From: Cupriavidus pampae
Lineage (GTDB): Bacteria; Pseudomonadota; Gammaproteobacteria; Burkholderiales; Burkholderiaceae
Length of the DNA stretch: 64,000 nt
NCBI RefSeq assembly: GCF_914271485.1
Contig: NZ_CAJZAG010000005.1
Location: 372,001 to 436,000, forward strand
Reading direction: 5' to 3'
Shown piece after piece: positions 29,102 to 38,538 of this stretch. The notes beneath the pieces were generated by a model, which worked only from the letters and a program-made list of their open reading frames with translations, searched no databases and was not told the DNA's origin. The first letter of the stretch is position 1, and each line of letters starts with the position of its first letter. The translations under genes were made by a program, and so were the position numbers.

Positions 29102-30214
29102 ATGAGCCAGCACACCAATCTGTTTTCGCCCTTCGCCATCCCAGGCCTTGAACTGAGCAACCGCGTCGTCATGGCGCCGATGACGCGTCGCGCGAGCCCT
29201 GGCGGGGTGCCCAGTGACGACGTTGCGGCGTATTACCGGCGCCGTGCCGAAGGGGGCGTTGGACTCATCATTACCGAGGGCACGACGATCGGGCGGCCGG
29301 CTGCATCGAGCGACGCAGCCATCCCGAACATTTACGCCGCCCAAAGCATCGCGGGATGGCTTCGGGTAGTGGAAGGCGTGCATGCCGTGGGAGGGAAGAT
29401 CGCCGTACAGTTGTGGCATATGGGGATGCAACGCGCACCCGGCACCGGACCCAATCCGGACGCGCCGACCGAAGGCCCTTCCGCCGTGCCGGGTAACTCG
29501 CGCGCCATGACCGAAAGCGATATCGCCGACGTGATTGCCGCCTTCGCGGACGCCGCGCAAACCGCGCGCGCCATCGGCTTCGATGCCGTCGAGGTACACG
29601 GCGCCCACGGCTACCTGATCGATCAGTTCTTCTGGGACAAGACCAACGGTGTCCCCAGCAAATATGCCGGAAGCATCTCGGCGCGCACGCGGTTTGCAGC
29701 GGAAGTGGTCAGGGCGATTCGTTCGAAAGTGGGAAGCCAGTTCCCCATCTCCCTGCGCTTCTCCCAATGGAAAGTGCAGGACTACGGCGGACGTCTTGCC
29801 CAGTCACCAGCAGAGCTCGAAGCTTTTCTGCTGCCGCTCAAGGATGCGGGCGTCAACATCCTGCATGCGTCCACGCGCCGCTTCTGGGAGCCGGAGTTCG
29901 CAGGTTCGTCTCTCAATCTCGCCGGCTGGGCCAAGAAAATCACCGGACTGCCGACCATTACCGTGGGTTCCGTCGGACTGGAAGGCCCCGATTTCATGCA
30001 CGCGCTACGTGCCCGTAACGGCGATGAGCAGTACGCCGAACACAAATCTGCTTCACTCGATGCACTGCTGCGTCGCCTCGATGACGGTGAGTTCGACCTG
30101 GTCGCCGTCGGGCGCGCACTGGCCGCGGATCCCGACTGGGTGTCGAAGATCAGGGACGGCGCTGACGACAGGATCCTGACCTTCGACCGTTCCGCGCTTG
30201 ATGCATTGGTCTGA
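29102..30214 (+). CDS. Old Yellow Enzyme family NADH:flavin oxidoreductase
   Basis: The 370-residue FMN enzyme reduces alpha,beta-unsaturated carbonyls or nitro compounds. Visible motifs are the FMN-binding RVVMAPMTR, a QLWHMG segment and the GFDAVEVHGAHGYLIDQFFWD block near residues 160-180. The ATG at 29102 is close after the SDR stop. The group TetR-DUF1330-SDR-OYE is like nemRA-type electrophile defence, a parallel drawn from gene content. Confidence 0.92.
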   Translation: MSQHTNLFSPFAIPGLELSNRVVMAPMTRRASPGGVPSDDVAAYYRRRAEGGVGLIITEGTTIGRPAASSDAAIPNIYAAQSIAGWLRVVEGVHAVGGKIAVQLWHMGMQRAPGTGPNPDAPTEGPSAVPGNSRAMTESDIADVIAAFADAAQTARAIGFDAVEVHGAHGYLIDQFFWDKTNGVPSKYAGSISARTRFAAEVVRAIRSKVGSQFPISLRFSQWKVQDYGGRLAQSPAELEAFLLPLKDAGVNILHASTRRFWEPEFAGSSLNLAGWAKKITGLPTITVGSVGLEGPDFMHALRARNGDEQYAEHKSASLDALLRRLDDGEFDLVAVGRALAADPDWVSKIRDGADDRILTFDRSALDALV

Positions 30215-30245
30215 TGCAACGCGGCTTACGTTGTCGCCGAATCAC

Positions 30246-31538
30246 TCAACGCATGACACGCGGGAGCGGCATCTCGCCATAGCGCGCGCGATCGCCTAAC
30301 GCACGCTCGATGCGCAACAATTCGTTGTACTTGGCCGTCCGGTCCGAGCGCGACAGGGAGCCGGTCTTGATCTGGCCGCAACCGGTCGCCACCGCAAGGT
30401 GGGCGATGGTCACGTCTTCGGTCTCTCCGGAGCGGTGCGACATCACCGCGGCGTAACCGCTTGCACGCGCGATCGCCATCGTGTCCAGCGTCTCGGTGAG
30501 GGTACCGATCTGGTTGGGCTTGATCAGGATCGCGTTAGCGACGCCCGCCTCGATGCCTTCGCGCAGCAGACGTGGATGCGTGCAGAACACGTCGTCGCCA
30601 ACGAGTTGCGTCGTGCCGCCGAGGCGTGACGTCAGCCGTTGCCAACCCGTGGTGTCATGCTCGCCCATGCCATCTTCGATCGAACGAATCGGATAGCGCG
30701 ACGTCAACGCCGCGAGATAGGCCACCTGTTCGTCGATCGAGCGCTCGACACCTTCGCCGCGATAGATATAGCGCCCGCCGTCGTACAGTTCGCTGGCCGC
30801 GGGGTCAATGGCAATGGCGATGTCGTCGCCGGCGCGGTAGCCTGCCCGCTCGATCGCCGCCACAACCAGATCCAACGCCTCCTCCGCAGTACGGAGGTCC
30901 GGCGCAAAGCCACCCTCGTCGCCGACGTTGGTATTGAAACCAGCCGCCGCGATCAGCCCACGCAGGGTATGAAAAACCTCGGCGGCCATACGAATGCCCT
31001 CGCCGAACGTCCGCGCGCCAACCGGAGCGATCATGAACTCCTGAAAGTCGAGCGCGTTGTCCGCATGCGCACCACCGTTGATGATATTGATCAGCGGTAC
31101 CGGCAGGATGGCTTCGCTATCCGCAACCATCGTTCCGACATGCCGGTAGAACGGTACGCGCGCCGACGCGGCCGCGGCTTTCGCCACGGCAAGCGACACG
31201 CCCAGCAGCGCGTTGGCCCCGAGGCGCCCCTTGTTCGGCGTATCGTCGAGCGCGATCATGGTCAGGTCGATGGCACGCTGATCCATCGCATCCCGCCCCG
31301 CCAGAGCGCGTCCGATCTCGTCATTGACTGCCGCGACCGCCTGCAGAACGCCACGCCCCAGATAGCGCGTGGGGTCTCCATCGCGCAATTCCACGGCCTC
31401 GTTGGCGCCCGTCGACGCACCCGACGGCACCGTCGCGCGCCCAGTCGCGCCATCCGCGAGCGTGACTTCCACTTCCACGGTCGGGTTGCCCCGGCTATCC
31501 AGCACCTCGTACCCTACCACCGCATCTATCAAACTCAT
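30246..31538 (-). CDS. eno: Enolase, in an unusual genomic context
   Basis: The 430-residue enolase interconverts 2-phosphoglycerate and phosphoenolpyruvate. It has all key elements: the GNPTVEVEV start, GASTG loop, [10 protein letters not shown] acid, metal ligands in [18 protein letters not shown] and LVGDDVF, and the catalytic lysine in LIKPNQIGT. Several positions differ from housekeeping enolase (for example IEDGMGEHD and THPRLL). It lacks the usual pyrG/kdsA neighbours and is divergent from a LysR gene, suggesting a conditionally expressed second enolase. A housekeeping copy would be outside this window. Confidence 0.9.
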   Translation of the reverse strand: MSLIDAVVGYEVLDSRGNPTVEVEVTLADGATGRATVPSGASTGANEAVELRDGDPTRYLGRGVLQAVAAVNDEIGRALAGRDAMDQRAIDLTMIALDDTPNKGRLGANALLGVSLAVAKAAAASARVPFYRHVGTMVADSEAILPVPLINIINGGAHADNALDFQEFMIAPVGARTFGEGIRMAAEVFHTLRGLIAAAGFNTNVGDEGGFAPDLRTAEEALDLVVAAIERAGYRAGDDIAIAIDPAASELYDGGRYIYRGEGVERSIDEQVAYLAALTSRYPIRSIEDGMGEHDTTGWQRLTSRLGGTTQLVGDDVFCTHPRLLREGIEAGVANAILIKPNQIGTLTETLDTMAIARASGYAAVMSHRSGETEDVTIAHLAVATGCGQIKTGSLSRSDRTAKYNELLRIERALGDRARYGEMPLPRVMR

Positions 31539-31648
31539 GAAAACCCCTTCGTGATGAAAATTGGCAACGGTGTCAGCGTACAAAGGTTTCGCCGCATGCA
31601 AAATCGAGTTATTTTCCTTTTTGGTTAGTTTTTCTCACGAATACCGCG

Positions 31649-32515
31649 ATGCGCCATCTCCCACCCCTTTCTTCGCTGCCCGCGTTCGAGGCCACCGCCC
31701 GGACCGGCTCGGTGACGCGCGCCGCCGAGGCGCTGAACCGCACCCACGGCGCGATCAGTCACCAACTGCGGCAATTGCAGGAACACGCCGGCTGCGCATT
31801 GTTTGAACGAGACGGCACAGGCGTGCGCCTCAACGCGCAGGGTCACGCGCTGTTCAAGGTGGTACGGTCAGCATTCGATCAACTGGAGCAGGGCTACGCG
31901 CGCGTCGTCGATCAAGCTCGCGGCCCCACGCTGCACGTGGCATGCAGCGCAACCTTCGCCATGCGATGGCTGGTGCCCGCTCTCGTTGACTTCTATCGCG
32001 TACGGCCGGATATCCGGATTCGCCTCTCGATGACGTCGGCAAGGGAGATCCGCTCCGAAGGTGCCGATGTGCTGATCGCGTGGGATCTCTCGTCCTATCC
32101 CGCCGCGGAGCGCGAGCGTGCGATACCGCTGGCACCCGTCAGGTTTGGACCCGTGTGCGCCCCCGCCTATCGCCGCTCGGTGCGAACCGGCACGCGCATC
32201 ACGCACGATTTCACCTCGAGCGCATGGGATCAATGGGAAGCTCTGACCGGCAAACAGATCGCACCCGCCCCCGGTCCAACCTTTCCGCACACGCATCTGT
32301 GTGTACAGGCCGCGCTCGCCGGCCTCGGCGTCGCCCTCGTCGAACGCCGGCTGGTACACGACGAGCTCGAGAGCGGCCGCCTGGTCGCGCCGTACGGCTT
32401 TACCGAGTTTCCGCAGGGATGGATGGCGATACCGGCCGCGCGCGACTTTCAGCCTGACCTGCAGCGCGACACCGATATCTTTATCGGATGGCTGCGGGAG
32501 CGACTCGCGGTCTGA
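31649..32515 (+). CDS. LysR-family regulator, GcvA-like
   Basis: The 288-residue protein begins HLPPLSSLPAFEATARTGSV with NRTHGAISHQLRQLQEH, the GcvA-type helix-turn-helix. The effector domain is present (AYGLGVALVERR-like AGLGVALVERRLV). It is divergent from the enolase gene with a 110-base gap, so it probably controls that gene. The effector is not evident. Confidence 0.85.
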   Translation: MRHLPPLSSLPAFEATARTGSVTRAAEALNRTHGAISHQLRQLQEHAGCALFERDGTGVRLNAQGHALFKVVRSAFDQLEQGYARVVDQARGPTLHVACSATFAMRWLVPALVDFYRVRPDIRIRLSMTSAREIRSEGADVLIAWDLSSYPAAERERAIPLAPVRFGPVCAPAYRRSVRTGTRITHDFTSSAWDQWEALTGKQIAPAPGPTFPHTHLCVQAALAGLGVALVERRLVHDELESGRLVAPYGFTEFPQGWMAIPAARDFQPDLQRDTDIFIGWLRERLAV

Positions 32516-32584
32516 CGGCCGCCTCCAACTTTTACGATACGATGGCGCTTTCGCCCACGGCGCCTCTCGTCAGGAACCCCGCGC

Positions 32585-33484
32585 TTGCCCGACACCCTCC
32601 TTGCCAGCCCTTCCGCTGAGTTTCCCACCTTCGAGACTTCGGATTTCGCGGGCGAGGGGTCGTTTTATTTCGATCTCGTGCGGCTCGAGGATCGGGACGA
32701 TATCCCGCGTGGCTTCCTGCATCGGCACAACTACTACCACCTGCTGTGGATGACGCGAGCCAGCGGCACGCATATGCTCGACTTCGCGCATTTCGACGTG
32801 CGTGACCATAGCGTGTTCTTTCTCTCGCCCGGCCAGGTCCACGCGTGGACGTCGTCGGTCAAGCCGTATGGTTACGTGCTGAACTTCAGCATCGACTTCT
32901 TCGCGCGTATGTTTCCGCGCGCCGACGACGTGGCGAAGTTTCCATTCTTCCATCCCACGCGTGGCAACAGCGCGCTCTACCTCACGCCGGACCAGCATGA
33001 CGGCATGCTGCCGCTGCTCGACGAGATGGAACGTGAGGCCCGCGATCGCGCGCCGGGCTTTGCCGACGTAGTGCAGGCCTCCCTGCTGATTCTGCTGACA
33101 CGCCTGCGCCGCCTGTGCCCCGACAACGAGCCTGCGGGCGGCGTGGGACCACATCAGGCGCTCACGCGCCGCTTCACCATGCTGGTGGACACGCACTACC
33201 TGACCTTCAGCACCATCGGTCTGTATGCGGAAGCGCTGGGCGTGAGCGAACGCCAGCTCAACGATGCGGTCAAGCGCACGCTGGCGCGCACGGCCAGCCA
33301 GGTCGTGCAGGAACGCGTGGTGCTGGAAGCCAAGCGCTGGCTCAGTAATACTGAGACGGGCATCGCCGAGATCGCGTTCCGCCTCAATATCGAGGACCCG
33401 GCCTATTTCGCGCGCTTCTTCAAGAAGCAGACCGGGCTCACCCCAGGCGATTTCCGCAAGAAATACTGCAGTCCGCTCGCCTGA
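32585..33484 (+). CDS. AraC-family transcriptional regulator
   Basis: The 299-residue protein has an N-terminal cupin-like sensing domain (HRHNYYHLLWMTR, then LSPGQVHAW) and two C-terminal AraC helix-turn-helix motifs (YAEALGVSERQLNDAVKRTLA; IAFRLNIEDPAYFARFFKKQTGLTPGDFRK). The start is TTG 32585, with AGGAA upstream; no better ATG is in frame before the cupin domain. It precedes the Bug gene on the same strand by 136 bases and probably activates it. Confidence 0.87.
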   Translation: MPDTLLASPSAEFPTFETSDFAGEGSFYFDLVRLEDRDDIPRGFLHRHNYYHLLWMTRASGTHMLDFAHFDVRDHSVFFLSPGQVHAWTSSVKPYGYVLNFSIDFFARMFPRADDVAKFPFFHPTRGNSALYLTPDQHDGMLPLLDEMEREARDRAPGFADVVQASLLILLTRLRRLCPDNEPAGGVGPHQALTRRFTMLVDTHYLTFSTIGLYAEALGVSERQLNDAVKRTLARTASQVVQERVVLEAKRWLSNTETGIAEIAFRLNIEDPAYFARFFKKQTGLTPGDFRKKYCSPLA

Positions 33485-33620
33485 CGCGCGAAAAAGTCCA
33501 ACCCAACGTCTGATCCGTCCTAACGCTGGTACGCCATCGCCGCGTAAAGTATCGTGCATTCGAGCAAACCGGGCCACACCCCGGGATTGCCATAAGAATA
33601 CATAGGCACAGGAGACAGAC

Positions 33621-34595
33621 ATGTTCAAAGCCATCGCTCCGTTACGGAGCTTCGCCGTGGCCACTGCATTGGCCATCACCACGTTCAATGCGATGGCGGA
33701 CTACCCCGATCGCCCCTTGCGCATCATCGTGCCGTTTGCCGCTGGTGGCGCCACCGACGTGATCGCACGCACCGTGGCGCAGGCCATGTCGACCCGACTG
33801 GGCCAATCGATCGTGGTGGAGAACAAGGCTGGCGCCAACGGCAATATCGGCGCGGTCTCGGCCGCGCGCTCGGCGCCGGACGGCTACACGCTGCTGATGG
33901 CCACCTCGAGCCACGCGATCAACGCCTCGCTTTACCAAAAGCTCGACTACAGCCTGACGAAGGATTTCGTGGGGCTGTCGAATCTGGCTTCGGTGCCCCT
34001 GCTGCTGGTGGTGAACCCCTCCGTGCCGGCAAAGTCAGTGAGTGAACTCGCCAGCTACGCCAAATCGAATGCGGGTCGCGTCAACTATGCATCGGGCGGC
34101 ACCGGCACTGCATCCCACCTGGCCGGCGAGCAGTTCAGCACGCTGACCGGCGCGAAGATGACGCACGTCGCCTACAAGGGCGGCTCGCAGGCACTCAACG
34201 ACGTGATGGGTGGGCAGGTACAGGTGATGTTCGCCAATCTGCCGGAAGTCCTGTCGCAGGTACAAGGTGGCAAGCTGCGCGCGCTGGCAGTTACCGGCAC
34301 CAAGCGCCATGCCGCGTTGCCCGATGTGCCGGCGTTCTCGGAAACTGCTTACGCCGGCATGTCCGCACGTTCGTGGTTCGGCCTGTTTGTCCCCGCCGGC
34401 ACGCCGCCCGCCGTGGTCGAGAAGCTCTCGCAGGCTATCGTCCAGAGCGTGGCCGATCCCGCCGTCAAGGAACGCCTGAAAGGCCTCGGTGCCGACCCCG
34501 TTGGCGATGACCAGGCCGCGTTCCAGAAATACGTGAATCAGGAAGTGGCGCGCTGGGCCGTGCTGGTCAAGCAATCCGGCGCCACAGTCGACTGA
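33621..34595 (+). CDS. Bug/TctC-family periplasmic solute-binding protein
   Basis: The 324-residue precursor has a signal peptide cut after NAMA near residue 25 and a mature Bug fold (YPDRPLRIIVPFAAGGATD; VVENKAGANGNIG). As with the copy at 14055, no TctAB membrane genes accompany it. A GGAGACAGAC ribosome site precedes the ATG. It is followed by the NIPSNAP gene 39 bases later and by a hairpin terminator, forming a short operon under the AraC regulator. Confidence 0.9.
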   Translation: MFKAIAPLRSFAVATALAITTFNAMADYPDRPLRIIVPFAAGGATDVIARTVAQAMSTRLGQSIVVENKAGANGNIGAVSAARSAPDGYTLLMATSSHAINASLYQKLDYSLTKDFVGLSNLASVPLLLVVNPSVPAKSVSELASYAKSNAGRVNYASGGTGTASHLAGEQFSTLTGAKMTHVAYKGGSQALNDVMGGQVQVMFANLPEVLSQVQGGKLRALAVTGTKRHAALPDVPAFSETAYAGMSARSWFGLFVPAGTPPAVVEKLSQAIVQSVADPAVKERLKGLGADPVGDDQAAFQKYVNQEVARWAVLVKQSGATVD

Positions 34596-34634
34596 TTCCG
34601 CTCAACATCCGCTACCTTCCGAGGACTGACACCC

Positions 34635-34952
34635 ATGCTGTACGACGTTCGCACCTACACCTGCCGCCCCGGCACCATGAAGAAGCATCTGGCGCTGTAT
34701 GCCGAGCATGGCTTCGCCACGCAGAGCCGCCACCTCGGCAAGCCGCTGGCCTACCTGCAAACCGATACTGGCAACGTCAACAGCTACACCCATATCTGGG
34801 TGTACGAGAGCGCGGCCGATCGCGAGGCCAAACGTCAGTCGCTGCAGAAGGACCCGGCGTGGGCCGAGTACCTGAAGCTGAGCGCCGAGGCCGCCTATAT
34901 CGTCAGCCAGGAGAACAAGCTCATGACGCCGGTACCGTTTTTCAAGCCGTAA
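34635..34952 (+). CDS. NIPSNAP-family protein
   Basis: The 105-residue protein has the NIPSNAP dimeric alpha/beta-barrel pattern: MLYDVRTYTCRPGTMKKHL at the start and THIWVYESAADREAKRQSL with PAWAEYL in the middle. In Burkholderiales such proteins often accompany Bug-type catabolic genes, where a role in substrate handling is suspected but unproven. It is the last gene of the Bug-NIPSNAP unit. Confidence 0.85.
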   Translation: MLYDVRTYTCRPGTMKKHLALYAEHGFATQSRHLGKPLAYLQTDTGNVNSYTHIWVYESAADREAKRQSLQKDPAWAEYLKLSAEAAYIVSQENKLMTPVPFFKP

Positions 34953-34964
34953 TAGCGCCCCTCT

Positions 34965-35007
34965 CCCGCCGTTCCCGGTCATTGGACCGGCTGCAACGGC
35001 GGGCTTT
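34965..35007 (+). terminator. Terminator after the NIPSNAP gene
   Basis: Arms CCCGCCGTT (34965-34973) and AACGGCGGG (34995-35003) enclose an inner CCGGTC/GACCGG stem and are followed by CTTTTCC. This is a good intrinsic terminator. Confidence 0.85.
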
Positions 35008-35122
35008 TCCTTTGCCCAGAGACTGCCTCGGGCCTTGATGCGCTGAGATACGTGCAGGTGATTCACACCTTGGGGTGCTATACCGCTTCGGTACACTCAC
35101 GACATCGCCTGCAGGAGCCGTC

Positions 35123-35545
35123 ATGAAACCTCGCATCTCCGTCCTCACCCTCGGCGTCACCGACCTCGAGCGCGCCGTCCGCTTCTACCGCGATGGCCTG
35201 GGCTTGCCCACACAAGGCATCATCGGCCGCGAGTTCGAACATGGCGCGGTGGCGTTCTTCGAATTGCAGGGCGGCCTCAGACTGGCGCTATGGCCACGGG
35301 CTGATATCGCCTGGGACAGCGGCCTGCCACCCAGCCCACCCTGCCCCACCGCCTTCGCGCTCGGCCACAACGTATCGAGCAAGGCGGAAGTCGACGCGGT
35401 TCTGAAACAAGCCGAAGCCGCCGGCGGCACAATCACCAAGCACGCACACGATACGTTCTACGGCGGCTACGCGGGCTACTTCCAAGACCCAGACGGCAAC
35501 CTATGGGAAGCCGCATGGAACCCGCAGTTCGAAGTTGGGGATTGA
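35123..35545 (+). CDS. VOC/glyoxalase-superfamily protein
   Basis: The 140-residue protein has two beta-alpha-beta-beta-beta modules: SVLTLGVTDLERAVRFYRDGLG at the start and FQDPDGNLWEAAWNP at the end, the usual VOC pattern with a potential metal-binding Glu in the last strand. The start at 35123 follows CAGGAGCCG. It is after a terminator, so it is a separate unit. Substrate unknown. Confidence 0.87.
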   Translation: MKPRISVLTLGVTDLERAVRFYRDGLGLPTQGIIGREFEHGAVAFFELQGGLRLALWPRADIAWDSGLPPSPPCPTAFALGHNVSSKAEVDAVLKQAEAAGGTITKHAHDTFYGGYAGYFQDPDGNLWEAAWNPQFEVGD

Positions 35546-35630
35546 CCGTAGCGATAAGCTCTGTGGATTCTATAGATCAATGAATGCCACGTGCAGGGCG
35601 GTCAATTCACTGGCCTGAAGAATCATGAGG

Positions 35631-36354
35631 TCACAGTTGACAGGATAAAAGACGCTCCTTCGTTACAGCGGGAGCGAAGGGCAAAGTCATGAGAAGACTG
35701 TCTCCTACGATGTTGCACGAAACAGAGTCATCGCTTTCAAACGAGGATCGCTTAACACCCGACAAGATAATCCGATCGAGCTGACCATCGTCTCTCAGCT
35801 CATAGTCCTCGAGAAGGCCGGTGTACAGGCTCGTCACTCCATTGACGGCAACGAATGCGCTAACTCAAGACGCCGAAGGTTTCAACACCCTTCTTGCGAT
35901 CAATGCCGCTGAACAGGTAGTACCACGGGGCTTGCCGCCGAAAGTATCGGTGAAACCTGCTGGTAGTCCGATCTAGCCCCCACCGATGCACTACATGCTT
36001 TTGCAGGATCGCGGCAGCTAGGGCAAGTGCGTGAGTAGCAAGAAAGTACGACATGACCGGCAATGGATGCTCATTGAGCCATTGATATCGCACGTCGGGT
36101 ACGCTACTCGCAGCGGCAGTTCCAGACAGCAGTCGCACCGCATCGCCGAGGTATAGCTGAAATCCCAGACCATAAGCACCGATGAGACCGATGACGCCAT
36201 TCAGCACGGCGGCAAAGAAAACGGACTTCAGTACCGTTGTGCCAAACGGCGTCATGTCCGCCTGGCGCATCTCTCGCGCCTCGCTGAAATGGTGGTAGAT
36301 GAAGCCAGGCGCGATGAGCAGGAACAAGACGATAGCAGGAAGCGCGACGTTCAC
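35631..36354 (-). pseudogene. Membrane protein gene split by a one-base frameshift (DUF6338-like)
   Basis: Two minus-strand frames look like one gene. The first (36354-35860, 164 residues) has three or four hydrophobic helices (ALPAIVLFLLIAPGFIY, SVFFAAVLNGVIGLIGAYGL, LATHALALAAAIL) and ends in WYYLFSGIDRKKGVETFGVL before a stop. Skipping one base near 35863-35866 restores a frame reading VSAFVAVNG, then LYTGLLEDYELRDDGQLDRI with ILSGVKR, the kind of cytoplasmic tail I associate with DUF6338 proteins. So the gene is either broken or contains a sequence error. The family name is from memory. Confidence 0.6.
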
Positions 36355-36363
36355 GGTCTGTCC

Positions 36364-36543
36364 CTAGAACCCACCACGCGTCAGGGTAATCGTCACCTGT
36401 TGACCATATCGGTCCTTATAGGTGATGACTTGTCTTTCATGAAGCTTGGCGGTGGCCATAAACTCCCACAACGCCTTCAGGCCATTCGGGTCACTGCGCA
36501 TCTTGCGAAGGCTGTCGCTCATCGGTACTTTCATTCTCATCAT
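36364..36543 (-). CDS. Small hypothetical protein
   Basis: A 59-residue basic protein (LRKMRSDPNGLKALWEFMATA, ending QQVTITLTRGGF) is preferred from ATG 36543, where GGAG lies just upstream; a start at 36621 would be longer and less plausible. It is nine bases before the frameshifted membrane gene on the same strand, so the two probably form a pair. Function unknown. Confidence 0.5.
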   Translation of the reverse strand: MMRMKVPMSDSLRKMRSDPNGLKALWEFMATAKLHERQVITYKDRYGQQVTITLTRGGF

Positions 36544-36646
36544 CAATCTCCGGTGAATTCGACAACACAGTGCCACCGCCACTTCCTCCCCACAATGGCG
36601 GAATCTTGATTCTGTAGACACTCACCGAAGCTTCCACTTACCAACC

Positions 36647-38143
36647 TCAGGCCACCTCCAACCCCAGCACCTTCGCCGTCGACGCGCGGATGGCGATGCA
36701 TGCGTTGGCGTCGGTCTTCAGATCGATGCCGTACGTGGGAATGATGGCGCGCAGCTTGTCGGTCCATCCTCCCGTCGCCAACTCGTTGTCGAAGCACTTC
36801 TCCAGCACCTTCACCGCAATCGCCGCAGCCGTCGACGCGCCCGGCGATGCGCCCAACAGCGCGACCAGTGACTTATCCGCGCTGGCGACCAGTTCCGTGC
36901 CGAACTCCAGCGCGCCCGAGTGGTTCGGTTCTGGCTTGATGATCTGCACCCGCTGCCCTGCCACCGCTTCCTTCCAGTGCTCGCGCTGGGCCTGCGGATA
37001 AAAATCCTTGAGCGTGGCGAACTGGTGCGCGCTGGTCTGCAAGACCTGGCCGATCAGGTATTCGGCCAGCTGCAGGTTGTCGCGCGCCACCGCGAGCATC
37101 GGCAACACGTTGCCGGGCTCGATCGAGCGGAACAGGTCGAAGTACGAACCGTGCTTGAGGAACTTGCTCGAGAATCCCGCATAGGGGCCGAACAGCAACG
37201 ACCGCTTGCCCTGCACGATGCGCGTATCCAGATGCGGTACCGACATCGGGGGCGAGCCATGCGCGGCCTTGCCGTAGACCTTGGCATGATGCCGCGCGCT
37301 GATCGCCTCGTCGTCGCAACGCAGCCAGATTCCGCTTACCGGGAAGCCACCATAACCATGCCCCTCCGGAATATTCGCGCGTTGCAGCAGATCGATCGCG
37401 CCCCCACCGGCACCGATGAACACGAACCGAGCGGTCAGTTCGCGCTTGCCGCCACTGGCTTCATCGTTGGCGGTCACCCGCCAGCGCCCGCCATCGGCAT
37501 GCGCGATGCCAGTCACGCGATGCCGGTAATGCACCGCGAAACCTCCGCTCGCCTGCAGGTGCGCAACCAGCAGATGCGTGAGCGTCCCATAGTCGACGTC
37601 CGCGCCCGAATTGATGCGCGTGGCCGCAACCGGCTGTGCGTTATCGCGACCGGCCATGATCAACGGTGCCCACTCCTCGATCTGCGCGTGGTTCTCGCTA
37701 TACGCCATGCCGTGATAACAGTGGTGCGCGGACATCGCCCTGAAGCGCGCACGCAGAAAGTCCACGTTCTCCTCACCCCAGACAAAGCTCATATGCGGAC
37801 ATGCGTGCAGGAACGCCTGCGGATCGGCAATGGCGCCCTTGCTCACAAGATACGACCACAATTGCCGCGAGAGATCGAACTCCGTATTGACCTCTAACGC
37901 CTCATGAATGTCGACGGTGCCATCCGCGCGCTGCGGCGTGTAGTTGAGCTCGCAGTTCGCGGCGTGGCCCGTGCCCGCGTTGTTCCACGCCTGCGAACTC
38001 TCCTGTCCGCAATCGTCGAGCGTCTCCAGCATGACAATGCTGAGCGATGGCTCGAGGTTCTTCAGCAACGTGCCAAACGTTGCGCTCATGATGCCGGCGC
38101 CAATCAGCACGACATCCGGGTTGTCGATATCGTTCTGGCTCAT
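36647..38143 (-). CDS. mqo: Malate:quinone oxidoreductase
   Basis: The 498-residue FAD enzyme is a peripheral inner-membrane dehydrogenase that oxidises malate to oxaloacetate and reduces ubiquinone. The FAD motif [10 protein letters not shown] is near residues 15-24, and the characteristic [16 protein letters not shown] block follows. The C-terminal [10 protein letters not shown] is typical. The start at 38143 forms an ATGA overlap with the cupin gene. It is the last gene of fumC-thrE-cupin-mqo, so fumarate to malate to oxaloacetate is encoded by one unit. Confidence 0.95.
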   Translation of the reverse strand: MSQNDIDNPDVVLIGAGIMSATFGTLLKNLEPSLSIVMLETLDDCGQESSQAWNNAGTGHAANCELNYTPQRADGTVDIHEALEVNTEFDLSRQLWSYLVSKGAIADPQAFLHACPHMSFVWGEENVDFLRARFRAMSAHHCYHGMAYSENHAQIEEWAPLIMAGRDNAQPVAATRINSGADVDYGTLTHLLVAHLQASGGFAVHYRHRVTGIAHADGGRWRVTANDEASGGKRELTARFVFIGAGGGAIDLLQRANIPEGHGYGGFPVSGIWLRCDDEAISARHHAKVYGKAAHGSPPMSVPHLDTRIVQGKRSLLFGPYAGFSSKFLKHGSYFDLFRSIEPGNVLPMLAVARDNLQLAEYLIGQVLQTSAHQFATLKDFYPQAQREHWKEAVAGQRVQIIKPEPNHSGALEFGTELVASADKSLVALLGASPGASTAAAIAVKVLEKCFDNELATGGWTDKLRAIIPTYGIDLKTDANACIAIRASTAKVLGLEVA

Positions 38144-38538
38144 GATGCCTCGCTCGTTCCGGGCACGAACCGCAGGGGCGTGCCGTCCTGATAGACCACA
38201 TAAGCGCGGCGCCACGGTTGATCGTCCATCAGCCGCCACTTGTGCCCCGATCCGCTGTTGTCCTGCGCCAGCAGGATGTCACCGGGGCGAATCACGAACG
38301 TCGCGCCCGACTTGGTCTCGAACTCGAGCGTGCCCGACAGCGTGATGACATAGCGCGGCACCGGGTCCTGATGCCAGGCATACGAACCGCCCGTGCGCGT
38401 TTCCTGAAACGACAACGCCGTCACGGCAACGGGCTGGCCCACCGCGTCACCGCGCGCGCCCTCCACGAGTTCCAGATGCCCTTCCTCGAATAGCGAGTTG
38501 CCGTCCTCGCCAGTCCACATGCGCACACAACGGATCAT
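38140..38538 (-). CDS. Small cupin-domain protein
   Basis: The 132-residue single cupin has the barrel strands [30 protein letters not shown] and [18 protein letters not shown], with a His in motif 1 (WHQDP) and His in motif 2 (GHKW). The start at 38538 overlaps the thrE stop (ATGA), and its end overlaps the mqo start. It could bind a metal and a dicarboxylate, or act as a sensor, but function is unknown. Confidence 0.82.
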   Translation of the reverse strand: MIRCVRMWTGEDGNSLFEEGHLELVEGARGDAVGQPVAVTALSFQETRTGGSYAWHQDPVPRYVITLSGTLEFETKSGATFVIRPGDILLAQDNSGSGHKWRLMDDQPWRRAYVVYQDGTPLRFVPGTSEAS

